Source: Tenuifilaceae bacterium CYCD
Lineage (GTDB): Bacteria; Bacteroidota; Bacteroidia; Bacteroidales; Tenuifilaceae
DNA: 64,000 bases
Assembly (NCBI GenBank): GCA_036322835.1
Contig: AP027304.1
Location: 3,410,001 to 3,474,000, forward strand
Reading direction: 5' to 3'
Under the pieces are notes generated by a model, which saw only the letters and a list, made by a program, of their open reading frames with translations, did not search any database and had not been told where the DNA came from. A program made the position numbers and the translations under genes. Below are positions 7,839 through 15,028 of the stretch, piece after piece; the stretch's first letter is position 1, and each line of letters opens with the position of its first letter.

Positions 7839-8198
7839 CTATTCGGCAGTCTCTTTTAAGACTGTTGTAATTGGGTTTACACCTTTAATATTTATTCCAG
7901 TCTTAATCTCAAGTAATGCTTCACGCACCATTTTGGCCTGTTTATCCGTTAAATTATCGGGAAGTATTAACTGCTTGTTAGGGCTATAGGCACCAACATA
8001 GTTTTTCAAATCGGGCAAAGAGTGTTCAATAAGAACCGAAAGCCAGTAAACAGGGTTAATTTCTAAATCCATAGGGTTTAACTCGGGGTTCATTAGTTGG
8101 ATTCCCATTAGTAAACTCTTTTGAATGTTCTTTAAATCCTCTCCCGGGGTGTGCGTTTCAATCTCAAAAATGATTTTATTGTCTGTTAATTGTACCAT
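7839..8198 (-). CDS. Hypothetical element protein
   Basis: A 119-residue acidic protein starting MVQLTDNKIIFEIETH. It has a helical middle rich in Asn-Pro and Leu (LMNPELNPMDLEINPVYWL) and a LTDKQAKMVREALLEIK helix. No motif, signal peptide or membrane segment is seen and I do not recognise it. It lies in a tightly packed run with the 92-residue gene upstream (19 bp) and the excisionase-like gene downstream (39 bp). Confidence 0.55.
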   Translation of the reverse strand: MVQLTDNKIIFEIETHTPGEDLKNIQKSLLMGIQLMNPELNPMDLEINPVYWLSVLIEHSLPDLKNYVGAYSPNKQLILPDNLTDKQAKMVREALLEIKTGINIKGVNPITTVLKETAE

Positions 8199-8217
8199 AG
8201 TAAAAAAGTTAAAAGGT

Positions 8218-8496
8218 TTAGTTTAATTCAGGGTTAATTTGCTCTACGTTTGCGGGTTCTGTTGTGTCTAATTGTTCGTATTCAGTTTGAATTTTTTCAA
8301 TTAAACCCTTGCACATTCCTACAACCGTGTTTGGTTTGCTATTCCGAATCTCTCTATCATCGAAAAACAAACTTGTTTGAGACTTCTTATCGGCAATTAC
8401 TACACCTAGTTTGCCGTTGTTTCTACTAATAATCAGCATCAAATCGGCTTTTGCTGGATTACTGTTTGCTTGCTTTTTGCGTTTTTTCTGCGACAT
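8218..8496 (-). CDS. Hypothetical element protein
   Basis: A 92-residue protein with a very basic N-terminus (MSQKKRKKQANSNPAKADLM), a beta-like middle (ISRNNGKLGVVIADKKS) and an acidic C-terminal tail. This could be a small nucleic-acid-binding protein but nothing decisive is visible. It is part of the run 8749 to 7515 on the minus strand. Confidence 0.5.
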   Translation of the reverse strand: MSQKKRKKQANSNPAKADLMLIISRNNGKLGVVIADKKSQTSLFFDDREIRNSKPNTVVGMCKGLIEKIQTEYEQLDTTEPANVEQINPELN

Positions 8497-8527
8497 ACCA
8501 ATAAAGGTTTTTACTCTAATTTAGGCA

Positions 8528-8749
8528 TTAAGCCTCCTGTAGGGCGTTTTTGCCAAATTTCTCAGGGTCTAGCATTATTCCCCGCTCCTTTAGTAGTTGC
8601 CTTGTGGCTTCAATTACTTTGGGCGTTTCTTTGGTTACTAAGCCCCGAAACATTCTTGTAACCTCAGGATAAGAAACACCCGATTTCTTTGAAATTTCTT
8701 GTTTTGCATCTTTTGGCAAAACAGGAAGAAGTTCTATTAACTCATTCAT
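8528..8749 (-). CDS. Small helix-turn-helix protein, probable element repressor
   Basis: A 73-residue protein. Residues about 12-60 form an HTH: LPKDAKQEISKKSGVSYPEV, then TRMFRGLVTKETPKVIEAT. This resembles a single-domain Cro or LacI-type recognition unit (TRMFRG where others have 'SRVLNG'). The protein is all DNA-binding domain. Its promoter region carries nested palindromes that cover the -33 zone, so autoregulation is likely. It heads the transcript that includes the excisionase-like gene and perhaps the rest of the element. Confidence 0.65.
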   Translation of the reverse strand: MNELIELLPVLPKDAKQEISKKSGVSYPEVTRMFRGLVTKETPKVIEATRQLLKERGIMLDPEKFGKNALQEA

Positions 8750-8799
8750 AACAAGTGTTTTAAAAAAATTTATTATATTAAAGCATTGTTTTCAAGAGA

Positions 8800-8858
8800 C
8801 AAATATAATATGTTGCATTTCATATTCCAACATTTTGTTGGAATATTTTCGGCAACAT
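8800..8858 (-). promoter_or_regulatory. Promoter with nested palindromic operator
   Basis: On the minus strand a TATATTTG box (8800-8807) matches the Bacteroidota -7 consensus TAnnTTTG, and a TTG (8828-8830) lies 20 nt upstream. Over the -33 zone sits a perfect 11-3-11 palindrome, ATATTCCAACA (8822-8832) with TGTTGGAATAT (8836-8846). It is wrapped by a second, outer inverted repeat, ATGTTGC (8810-8816) with GCAACAT (8852-8858). The word TGTTG/CAACA is thus used four times. This fits cooperative binding by the HTH protein starting at 8749. Confidence 0.7.
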
Positions 8859-8865
8859 TTCTAAA

Positions 8866-8896
8866 AAAAAAACAGGGCGATAAACTATCGCCCTGT
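8866..8896 (-). terminator. Rho-independent terminator (11-bp perfect stem)
   Basis: ACAGGGCGATA (8872-8882) pairs with TATCGCCCTGT (8886-8896). On the minus strand a run of T follows. It ends the transcript of the 231-residue gene, 20 bp after its stop, and separates it from the repressor promoter. Confidence 0.85.
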
Positions 8897-8916
8897 AAAT
8901 CATTAATTTATAATAG

Positions 8917-9612
8917 TTATAAACTTAATATTTTTTTAAGTCCATCTATTACTTTACCATATTCTTTATTTTCTTCTTGTTCGGTACTCATATTAAAACT
9001 GTGATGTTTTTTTACAATAGATATTATATATTCTACTCCATTCCTATGCAAAAAGTCAAAAACGGTAATTGCATATAATTCTGAATGTTGAAAATGTGAT
9101 TCAAAAATCAATTCATTTCTCATTGCTTCCATTCCTAACTTACAATAATAATAGTCATCTGAAAACCGATCTTCAATAGAACTTTCAAAAAATGTTAATG
9201 CTTCATCAATATCAAAAAAATTTCTACTAATTAGACAACCCGGATAAGTCGCTTTTAAAACCTTACTTTCTTTTTCAAATAGAATACTAAACTTTCGGTT
9301 CAATACATCCCAAAGAATTTCACTATAAAACTTAATGTTTTCAGAGTTTAATAATTCTAATTGATTATTTACCTGAAGATAATCAACTATTTTATATATT
9401 TCTTCTTTTTCTCTTTCTAACAAACCTTTAATGAATGGGTCTAACAAGTCTCGTTCTCTCATATAGCCATCATAATAGGAAAAATTACTTTTAAATCTGT
9501 AATTCGTTCTATTTACAATCACTTGAACATACAAAGGAAAAGTTTCACTATTACCCTCTATCCTAGGGCTTAAACTTTTATTTAAGTAATGATTAATTGT
9601 AATTTTTCCCAT
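8917..9612 (-). CDS. Protein with integrase-arm-like N-terminus, no catalytic domain
   Basis: A 231-residue protein. The first 50 residues (KITINHYLNKS, then ETFPLYVQVIVNRTNYRFKS) follow the beta-strand pattern of the arm-type DNA-binding domain at the N-terminus of Bacteroidota tyrosine integrases ('yPLylritvngkrkeisTg'). No core-binding or catalytic residues follow. Instead residues 90-231 are helical, aromatic-rich and acidic, with no motif I know. It lies directly downstream of the integrase gene past two hairpin modules and has its own terminator. A directionality or immunity factor that binds integrase arm sites is a possible role. This is inference from the N-terminus alone. Confidence 0.55.
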   Translation of the reverse strand: MGKITINHYLNKSLSPRIEGNSETFPLYVQVIVNRTNYRFKSNFSYYDGYMRERDLLDPFIKGLLEREKEEIYKIVDYLQVNNQLELLNSENIKFYSEILWDVLNRKFSILFEKESKVLKATYPGCLISRNFFDIDEALTFFESSIEDRFSDDYYYCKLGMEAMRNELIFESHFQHSELYAITVFDFLHRNGVEYIISIVKKHHSFNMSTEQEENKEYGKVIDGLKKILSL

Positions 9613-9679
9613 ATCAATAAGGCTTAAAAGGTTTTGCGTGTGAAGTTATGGCAAAAAAAGGAAAAATGAAAGCAATGGC

Positions 9680-9767
9680 TTTTACTGAAAAGCAAAAGCG
9701 GGCTTTACCGAAGTAAAAAACCCGCTTTTGGGTTCGCCCGAGCCGCAGCCCCGACAATGCAAATATA
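9680..9767 (-). other. Structured module, copy 1: promoter-like box plus UUCG-capped hairpin
   Basis: Read on the minus strand, a TATATTTG box (9760-9767) with TTG 21 nt upstream (9789-9791) is followed by a GC-rich stretch and a hairpin with arms AAAAGCGGG/CCCGCTTTT (plus strand 9695-9703 and 9720-9729, approximately). The hairpin is capped by an inner stem TTTAC-TTCG-GTAAA, so the loop is C(UUCG)G, an extra-stable RNA tetraloop. It is a near-duplicate of the module at 9790-9875. It could be a terminator or a short structured RNA. Confidence 0.6.
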
Positions 9768-9789
9768 ACACATTTAAATAGTTATTGTC

Positions 9790-9875
9790 AAGTTAAAAAG
9801 CAAAAGCGGGCTTTGCCGAAGCAAAAAACCCGCTTTTGGGAGGTTCGGGGCGCACCCCTAACCGCTACAAATATA
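9790..9875 (-). other. Structured module, copy 2: promoter-like box plus UUCG-capped hairpin
   Basis: Same layout as the neighbouring copy: TATATTTG (9868-9875, minus strand), a GC-rich stem-loop (GGTT-A-GGGG with CCCC-G-AACC), then the AAAAGCGGG/CCCGCTTTT hairpin. Its inner stem is TTTGC-TTCG-GCAAA. Relative to copy 1 the A-T pair next to the loop is a G-C pair, a compensatory change that keeps the stem. It lies 33 bp past the integrase stop codon and at least serves as its terminator. Confidence 0.6.
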
Positions 9876-9907
9876 GTATGTTATTCTTTACAAATCAATA
9901 CCTTGTA

Positions 9908-11092
9908 CTATCCCCAGTTAACTTTTTGTAGTTCGTTTGTTATTGTTGTGTCCATAACCTTGCTGTATATTTGGGTTGTAGATATTTTCTTATGTCCTAG
10001 CAACTTTTGAATAATTACAATTGGCAAACCCTTATATAACAAGTAAGTTGCCTGTGTGTGCCTTGCCATGTGAAACGTAATTTCCTTATTAACCTTTGCC
10101 AATGTTGCTATTTCCTTTAAACATCTATTCATATGCTGATTAGATATGTCATCGAAAATAAATTTTCTATCTGTTTGTATGTACTGGTTTACTATTATGC
10201 TGGGCTTATTGTTAAACAAGGCGTAAAGCGGCAAACTCACTTCCTCTTTTACCTTTTGCATCGTAAACTTAAGCCATTCCTCGCCATTAATTGTAACAAA
10301 CGATTCCTTACTTAGTGCCGTTATATCGGAAAACCTTAAGCCAGTATAACACGAAAACAGGAACATATCCCTAACCTTGTTTAGGTATGCTTTATTGTCG
10401 GGAATAACTAAATTTTCTATAGAACTTACTTCCTCGGGGGTTAAATATCCCCTGTGTGTGCTTTCACTTTCTAACTCAAAATTTTTAAACGGATAACTGT
10501 TAGCATCCATTAACTCTTTTTTTATGGCAAGGTTAACATAGGTTCTTATGTGCCTAAAGTATTTGTTTATTGTATTTGTATGTAGTTTTTTTTCATCCTT
10601 TAGTTTCTTGTTTTTTAAGTAATTATTGAATGAATCTAGTAGGTTATAGTTCATTTCACTGAATAGAATATCTGTTTTGAACTCTCTTAATACATGGAGC
10701 GTTGTTTTATGGCCTGTAATTGTAGAAGCGGCGTTGTGGCTTTTGGCAATTTCCTTATCCATAAACTCCGTAAAAGAATTGGTGAAATTGCCGTTCATAT
10801 GCTCGTCAAACATATCTAAATTAAACGTTTTCCCCTTGTTTAGGGTCTCTAGTTCAATATCGTTTAACTTCTTTATTAAATCGGCAATCTGTTTATTTAG
10901 CCGCAATGCATTGGGGTGATGCTGCTTTATTTGCCTGTGCTTTTTATCCCACTCGTCGGGCTTAACGTAAATTTTAGTAGAAAAATACTTTTTCTTTCCC
11001 CTTAAATAGGCTTCGATTTGAATTAGGGCGGTTCCATCGGATAGAACTTTCCCCTTGCGGTTGTGAACCGCTTTAATTAAAGTTTTGTCCAT
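9908..11092 (-). CDS. Tyrosine recombinase (integrase)
   Basis: A 394-residue integrase catalysing site-specific integration and excision of the element. It has an N-terminal arm-binding domain (residues 1-60), a core-binding SAM-like domain (about 100-195) and a catalytic domain (about 210-390). The catalytic set is complete: Arg253 in TGLRFSD, Lys near 280-282, His341-x2-Arg344 in FHMARHTQAT, His367 in LLGHKK and the nucleophile Tyr376 in TTQIYSK. Length and layout match Bacteroidota phage and ICE integrases. The gene points away from the tRNA-Asp pair, and its start is 185 bp from the first tRNA, typical of an element end. No duplicated tRNA fragment was found at the left end, so the attachment site is unresolved. 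Confidence 0.93.
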   Translation of the reverse strand: MDKTLIKAVHNRKGKVLSDGTALIQIEAYLRGKKKYFSTKIYVKPDEWDKKHRQIKQHHPNALRLNKQIADLIKKLNDIELETLNKGKTFNLDMFDEHMNGNFTNSFTEFMDKEIAKSHNAASTITGHKTTLHVLREFKTDILFSEMNYNLLDSFNNYLKNKKLKDEKKLHTNTINKYFRHIRTYVNLAIKKELMDANSYPFKNFELESESTHRGYLTPEEVSSIENLVIPDNKAYLNKVRDMFLFSCYTGLRFSDITALSKESFVTINGEEWLKFTMQKVKEEVSLPLYALFNNKPSIIVNQYIQTDRKFIFDDISNQHMNRCLKEIATLAKVNKEITFHMARHTQATYLLYKGLPIVIIQKLLGHKKISTTQIYSKVMDTTITNELQKVNWG

Positions 11093-11245
11093 TACGATAA
11101 TGCTAAAAGGTTACAACAAATGTATGCAAAAAAAATACGAATGGACAAAAAAGCGGGTAGAATAACAGTAGAAAAAACATGGTTATTTATGGTAAAAATA
11201 TTTTTCTCGAAATCACATAAAAACCAAATTTTCAAGTATTTAAAT

Positions 11246-11275
11246 AAAAAAAAGGGGGCTATAAAACCCCCTTTT
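11246..11275 (-). terminator. Terminator of the tRNA-Asp transcript
   Basis: AAAAGGGGG (11250-11258) pairs with CCCCCTTTT (11267-11275), with a run of T on the minus strand. It starts two bases after the 3' end of the tRNA-Asp at 11277. The intact terminator suggests the element did not integrate inside the tRNA body. Confidence 0.85.
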
Positions 11276-11276
11276 G

Positions 11277-11350
11277 CGGTCTGGACGAGACTCGAACTCG
11301 CGACCCCATGCGTGACAGGCATGTATTCTAACCAACTGAACTACCAGACC
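11277..11350 (-). tRNA. tRNA-Asp(GTC), copy 1
   Basis: A 74-nt cloverleaf on the minus strand with acceptor stem GGTCTGG/CCAGACC, discriminator G (expected for Asp), anticodon GTC in CCTGTCACG and T-loop GTTCGAGTC. CCA is not encoded. The tRNA body is identical to the second copy 39 bp away. Confidence 0.97.
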
Positions 11351-11389
11351 ATTTATTAAATAACCAAAAACTTCATCGTTGAAGTTTTG

Positions 11390-11463
11390 CGGTCTGGACG
11401 AGACTCGAACTCGCGACCCCATGCGTGACAGGCATGTATTCTAACCAACTGAACTACCAGACC
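11390..11463 (-). tRNA. tRNA-Asp(GTC), copy 2
   Basis: A 74-nt copy identical to the neighbouring tRNA-Asp over its whole length, including the GTC anticodon and G discriminator. It is upstream of copy 1 in the same transcript, with a 39-nt spacer that contains a small hairpin (ACTTC...GAAGT). Confidence 0.97.
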
Positions 11464-11546
11464 ATTACTAAAAAAGAACTCTTCGTCGTTTTTAAAGCGA
11501 TGCAAAAGTAAAATAGATTTCGGAATTTTGCAAGCCCCTACAGTAA

Positions 11547-12080
11547 TTATTTCTTGAAAAAACTAAAGTTTACGCTACCATACGAACGATGCTCCGAAAA
11601 AAATGGGTGATTATCAAACTTATAGTTTCCGGAGTGTTCCAAAATAAAGCATCCTCCTTCAGCAATTATTTCTCGATTAAATATTAAATCGGGGATTTGA
11701 TCTATCCCTTTCAAATCGTAGGGAGGATCGGCAAATATGAGATTATACTTAGCGGAACACCTATTTACAAAACTAAATGCATCGGACTTAATTGCGGATA
11801 GGTTCTTAATACCTAACTTCAAGGCTGTTTCTTTAATAAAACGGTTATGCACAAAATCCTTTTCCACTGAATCAACATGCTTTGCTCCGCGTGATATGAA
11901 TTCTAAGCTAATGCTGCCCGTTCCAGAAAATAGGTCGAGAACGCTTAGCTCCTCAAAATCATAAGAATTATTGATTATGTTGAAAAGGCTTTCTTTGGCA
12001 AAATCCGTGGTTGGCCTAGCATGAAAATTCTTAGGAGGGTTAAACTGACGTCCTCTAAAAACGCCCCCAACTATTCGCAT
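11547..12080 (-). CDS. rsmD: 16S rRNA (guanine966-N2)-methyltransferase
   Basis: A 177-residue RsmD-family enzyme that methylates N2 of G966 in 16S rRNA using S-adenosylmethionine. It starts with the family signature MRIVGGVFRGR and has a conserved RPTTDFAKESLFNI segment, the SAM-binding VLDLFSGTGSISLEF motif (about 45-60) and the catalytic ADPPY motif (about 117-121). Length is normal. Its start overlaps the stop of the upstream DUF3822 gene by 10 bp, so the two are cotranscribed, as is usual in Bacteroidota. Confidence 0.95.
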   Translation of the reverse strand: MRIVGGVFRGRQFNPPKNFHARPTTDFAKESLFNIINNSYDFEELSVLDLFSGTGSISLEFISRGAKHVDSVEKDFVHNRFIKETALKLGIKNLSAIKSDAFSFVNRCSAKYNLIFADPPYDLKGIDQIPDLIFNREIIAEGGCFILEHSGNYKFDNHPFFSEHRSYGSVNFSFFKK

Positions 12081-12910
12081 ATAGCAGTACTATTAAATAA
12101 AGAAAAATATTTAGCCCTGTACCGTAATAATTGATAACTAAAATGTATAGAATTGAAATGCGAATCGGATGATGCATTTGGAAAATAGTTCGACAATACT
12201 TTAGTTAATTCATCACTATATTGCCCATATATACGAACAAAAGCAGAAGTATCAACACCTAATTTCTTTGAAAAATTAAGGATGTAATACACCGCATCAT
12301 CACTATTCTTAAATATAAAACTATTAGCAGCAACAAGTTTATCATCCCTATGCAAAACTACACTCATATATTGCTCCGTAAAATGAACCTGTAGTAATTC
12401 CTTGACCTTTTGAAGATCTGCATTAAACAATAAGGATGTAGATGCCGTTACGAATTTTGCTTTGGGTTGAATCTTAAGCCATGCCGATGATAATGTGTAA
12501 GGGACTGCAAAAATTAAAACATAACTACTGCCATTTGTAACAGATGTATGGTGAAGTTCAAAATGGTCTGGCACGGACTGCGATACTTCAAAAAGGCTCT
12601 TTATTCTGTCCAATTCAAATAATTCTCTAGTAACAAACGTAAAAGGCGAAAGTGTGTACGCAAAGAAAACCTTTTTAAACTTTTTAAGAATGAACGGGTA
12701 ACTACTGCCAATCTCATTAACAGCAGCATCCCAACTATCATGATTAATATTTGAATTTGAGAACGACTTGGATATTAACGCAATATATGTATTACGAATG
12801 GTATCCATAACCGCAAATGAAAATCCATTCAGGCTAACCTGAATGGATAATTCATATACTTCGGTTCGATCTTTATCGAAAGTTTCGTCAATTAGTTCTA
12901 GTTCATCCAT
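12071..12910 (-). CDS. DUF3822 family protein
   Basis: A 279-residue cytoplasmic protein of the Bacteroidota-specific DUF3822 family. The pattern LSIQVSLNGFSFAVMD near residue 25 is typical, and the fold is expected to resemble ASKHA ATPases such as FtsA or PilM without the full motif set. It overlaps rsmD by 10 bp, and this pairing is conserved in the phylum. The function is not established. It is preceded by a 199-residue membrane-anchored protein with a 9-bp gap. Confidence 0.85.
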   Translation of the reverse strand: MDELELIDETFDKDRTEVYELSIQVSLNGFSFAVMDTIRNTYIALISKSFSNSNINHDSWDAAVNEIGSSYPFILKKFKKVFFAYTLSPFTFVTRELFELDRIKSLFEVSQSVPDHFELHHTSVTNGSSYVLIFAVPYTLSSAWLKIQPKAKFVTASTSLLFNADLQKVKELLQVHFTEQYMSVVLHRDDKLVAANSFIFKNSDDAVYYILNFSKKLGVDTSAFVRIYGQYSDELTKVLSNYFPNASSDSHFNSIHFSYQLLRYRAKYFSLFNSTAICE

Positions 12911-12919
12911 AGCATTGGA

Positions 12920-13519
12920 TTACTCCCAATTACCAGCATTATTAGTAGCCTCGGTCATAGAGCCAACCTGCAATCCGGGATACTTGTCAAGTTTCTTTTG
13001 TAAATCATTGATATTAATGATTTCCTGACGGTCAAGCCCTTGAAGAATAACGTTGTTGTGTGCTTTGCACTCAAAAACCTTTACCTTTACCTTTGAACCT
13101 GTTTCAAGTTCACCAGCTGCCAATTCAAACTGAGCACCACCAGAGAAAGGAACAATGCGTAAAGAATCTACCGGGAAGTTTTTGAACAAACTGTCGCGAA
13201 CTGCTACTAAAATAGTATCACGGTATACTTTTCCTTGAGCTACAGCAAGAGAGTCATCCTCTGAACCGATCTGCTTTACCACTTTAAACTCACCCACCTT
13301 TAAGAATGTGATTAGGGTATCAAAACTACCTGTAAATTTGCTGTAACGAGAACGGTATGCTAGTTGAGCAGTTCTAACATCCTTTAAACGTTGAATGGTA
13401 ACGCCGTAACGCTTATCCTTTTCCTTTTCAAAACGAATAGGAGCCATTATGCTCTCATATACGAAATACGCTATAACTGCAATTAAAATCGCTAGAACGA
13501 TTTGATAAACTGTTTTCAT
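12920..13519 (-). CDS. Conserved membrane-anchored protein of unknown function
   Basis: A 199-residue protein with an N-terminal uncleaved-looking membrane segment (residues about 4-22, TVYQIVLAILIAVIAYFVY). A periplasmic region follows that begins with a helix containing KDVRTAQLAYRSRYSKFTGS, which recalls the helix after the signal anchor in pseudopilin-like proteins. The rest is mixed, with repeated short DSL/DTI motifs. It is probably first in the operon with DUF3822 and rsmD. The start codon is 85 bp from the divergent helicase gene, so the two share a promoter region. Confidence 0.7.
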   Translation of the reverse strand: MKTVYQIVLAILIAVIAYFVYESIMAPIRFEKEKDKRYGVTIQRLKDVRTAQLAYRSRYSKFTGSFDTLITFLKVGEFKVVKQIGSEDDSLAVAQGKVYRDTILVAVRDSLFKNFPVDSLRIVPFSGGAQFELAAGELETGSKVKVKVFECKAHNNVILQGLDRQEIININDLQKKLDKYPGLQVGSMTEATNNAGNWE

Positions 13520-13604
13520 TTTGCAATAATTGGTTTAAGTTTGCCTGCAAATTTAATAACATATAATTAAATTCGAAGCTCAAAGTAAAATTTTATTTGC
13601 CCTA

Positions 13605-15017
13605 ATGCTTAAAAATAAAATTCAAAGTGAGATACTCTCACATTTAAACTTTAATCCTACTCTGGGGCAAATGGTTGCTATAGACGGCTTGGCAAATTTT
13701 GTTGTAAATCCTAAACCCGATAGTTGTATTCTTCTTAAAGGCTATGCAGGTACTGGAAAAACATCAATTATTGCTGGCTATGTTAAAACTTTGGAAAAAC
13801 TAAAAGTTAAATTCGAACTCTTAGCACCAACAGGACGTGCCGCCAAAGTACTTACCGAGTATTCTGGCACAAAAGCCCAGACAATCCATAAATGTATTTA
13901 CAGACAGAAAAACATGAAGGAGGGTATGGGAAAGTTTGTGCTAAACTATAACAAGTTAACCAACGCAATTTTTATTGTTGATGAAGCCTCAATGCTATCG
14001 AACTTTTCCTTTGAGGATAGCGCTTTTGGTTCTGGAAAATTGTTATCGGATTTAATTGAGTTTATTCGACAGGGAAATAATTGTCGTTTAATACTGGTGG
14101 GCGATACAGCACAGCTTCCTCCCATAGGACTAGATATTAGTCCAGCGCTTAACTATTCTGAAATAGCCAATTTTAACCTAGATGTAAAGGAATTTTTCCT
14201 GAATGAAGTGGTTCGTCAACAATCCGATTCGGGTATACTTCATAACGCAACATTAATAAGAACAATCCTGGACTCAGGGATAATTGAAACCCCTAAATTT
14301 AATGTTAAAGGTTTCGATGATATTGAAAAAATTACTGGAGGAGAATTGCTCGAATATCTATCCGAAGAATATAACAAAAACGGACGCGAAGGGAATGTTG
14401 TAGTGTGTTACTCCAACAAAAGGGCTAATAGATATAATAATGGAATTAGGTCAAGAATCCTTTTTCATGAAGAAGAACTTTCTGTTGGTGATTACTTAAT
14501 GGTTGCTAGAAACAGTTACTATTGGGTAGAAGATGTCCCCGAGGTGGGTTTTATTGCAAACGGAGATATTGTTGAAGTAACTAGGATTGGAAAACGATAT
14601 GAAATGTATGGCTTTCAGTTTGCCGATATTACTATTAGACTACTTGATGACAACAAGCAATTAATTGATGTGCGAATAATACTCGATTCCTTGATGATGG
14701 ATGGCCCATCGTTAGGTTCGGAGCATATGAAAAATCTATATCAGCAAATAGCAACCGACTACTCACATATCAAAAGCCATAAGGCAAGGTTGACTAAGAT
14801 TAAGGAAGACCCCTTTTTTAATGCAATGCAGGTTAAATTTGCCTATGCTGTAACATGTCATAAAGCTCAAGGCGGTCAGTGGCCAAACATTTTCATAGAC
14901 CAAGGATTTTTTAAGCCTGAGATGTTAACACGGGAATACCTCCGTTGGCTTTACACTGCAATAACCAGAGCCACCAACAAGGTTTACCTTGTTAATTTCG
15001 ACGAATCATTCTTCTAG
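13605..15017 (+). CDS. RecD-like ATP-dependent DNA helicase
   Basis: A 470-residue superfamily 1B helicase. It has Walker A GYAGTGKTS (residues about 45-53), motif Ia LLAPTGRAAKVL, the IFIVDEASML Walker B, motif III LILVGDTAQLPPIG, and the C-terminal UvrD_C_2 block AVTCHKAQGGQWPNIFID with LYTAITRA. The protein lacks the N-terminal extension of RecD2, so it is a short Bacteroidota-type helicase, probably for DNA repair or replication. It is divergent from the 199-residue gene and followed 11 bp later by sfsA. Confidence 0.9.
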   Translation: MLKNKIQSEILSHLNFNPTLGQMVAIDGLANFVVNPKPDSCILLKGYAGTGKTSIIAGYVKTLEKLKVKFELLAPTGRAAKVLTEYSGTKAQTIHKCIYRQKNMKEGMGKFVLNYNKLTNAIFIVDEASMLSNFSFEDSAFGSGKLLSDLIEFIRQGNNCRLILVGDTAQLPPIGLDISPALNYSEIANFNLDVKEFFLNEVVRQQSDSGILHNATLIRTILDSGIIETPKFNVKGFDDIEKITGGELLEYLSEEYNKNGREGNVVVCYSNKRANRYNNGIRSRILFHEEELSVGDYLMVARNSYYWVEDVPEVGFIANGDIVEVTRIGKRYEMYGFQFADITIRLLDDNKQLIDVRIILDSLMMDGPSLGSEHMKNLYQQIATDYSHIKSHKARLTKIKEDPFFNAMQVKFAYAVTCHKAQGGQWPNIFIDQGFFKPEMLTREYLRWLYTAITRATNKVYLVNFDESFF

Positions 15018-15028
15018 CAAATCATTTT

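Noticed and set aside
11092-11422. Short frames on both strands over the tRNA-Asp genes
   Set aside because: They read across the tRNA bodies and their terminator. They are shadows of the RNA genes.
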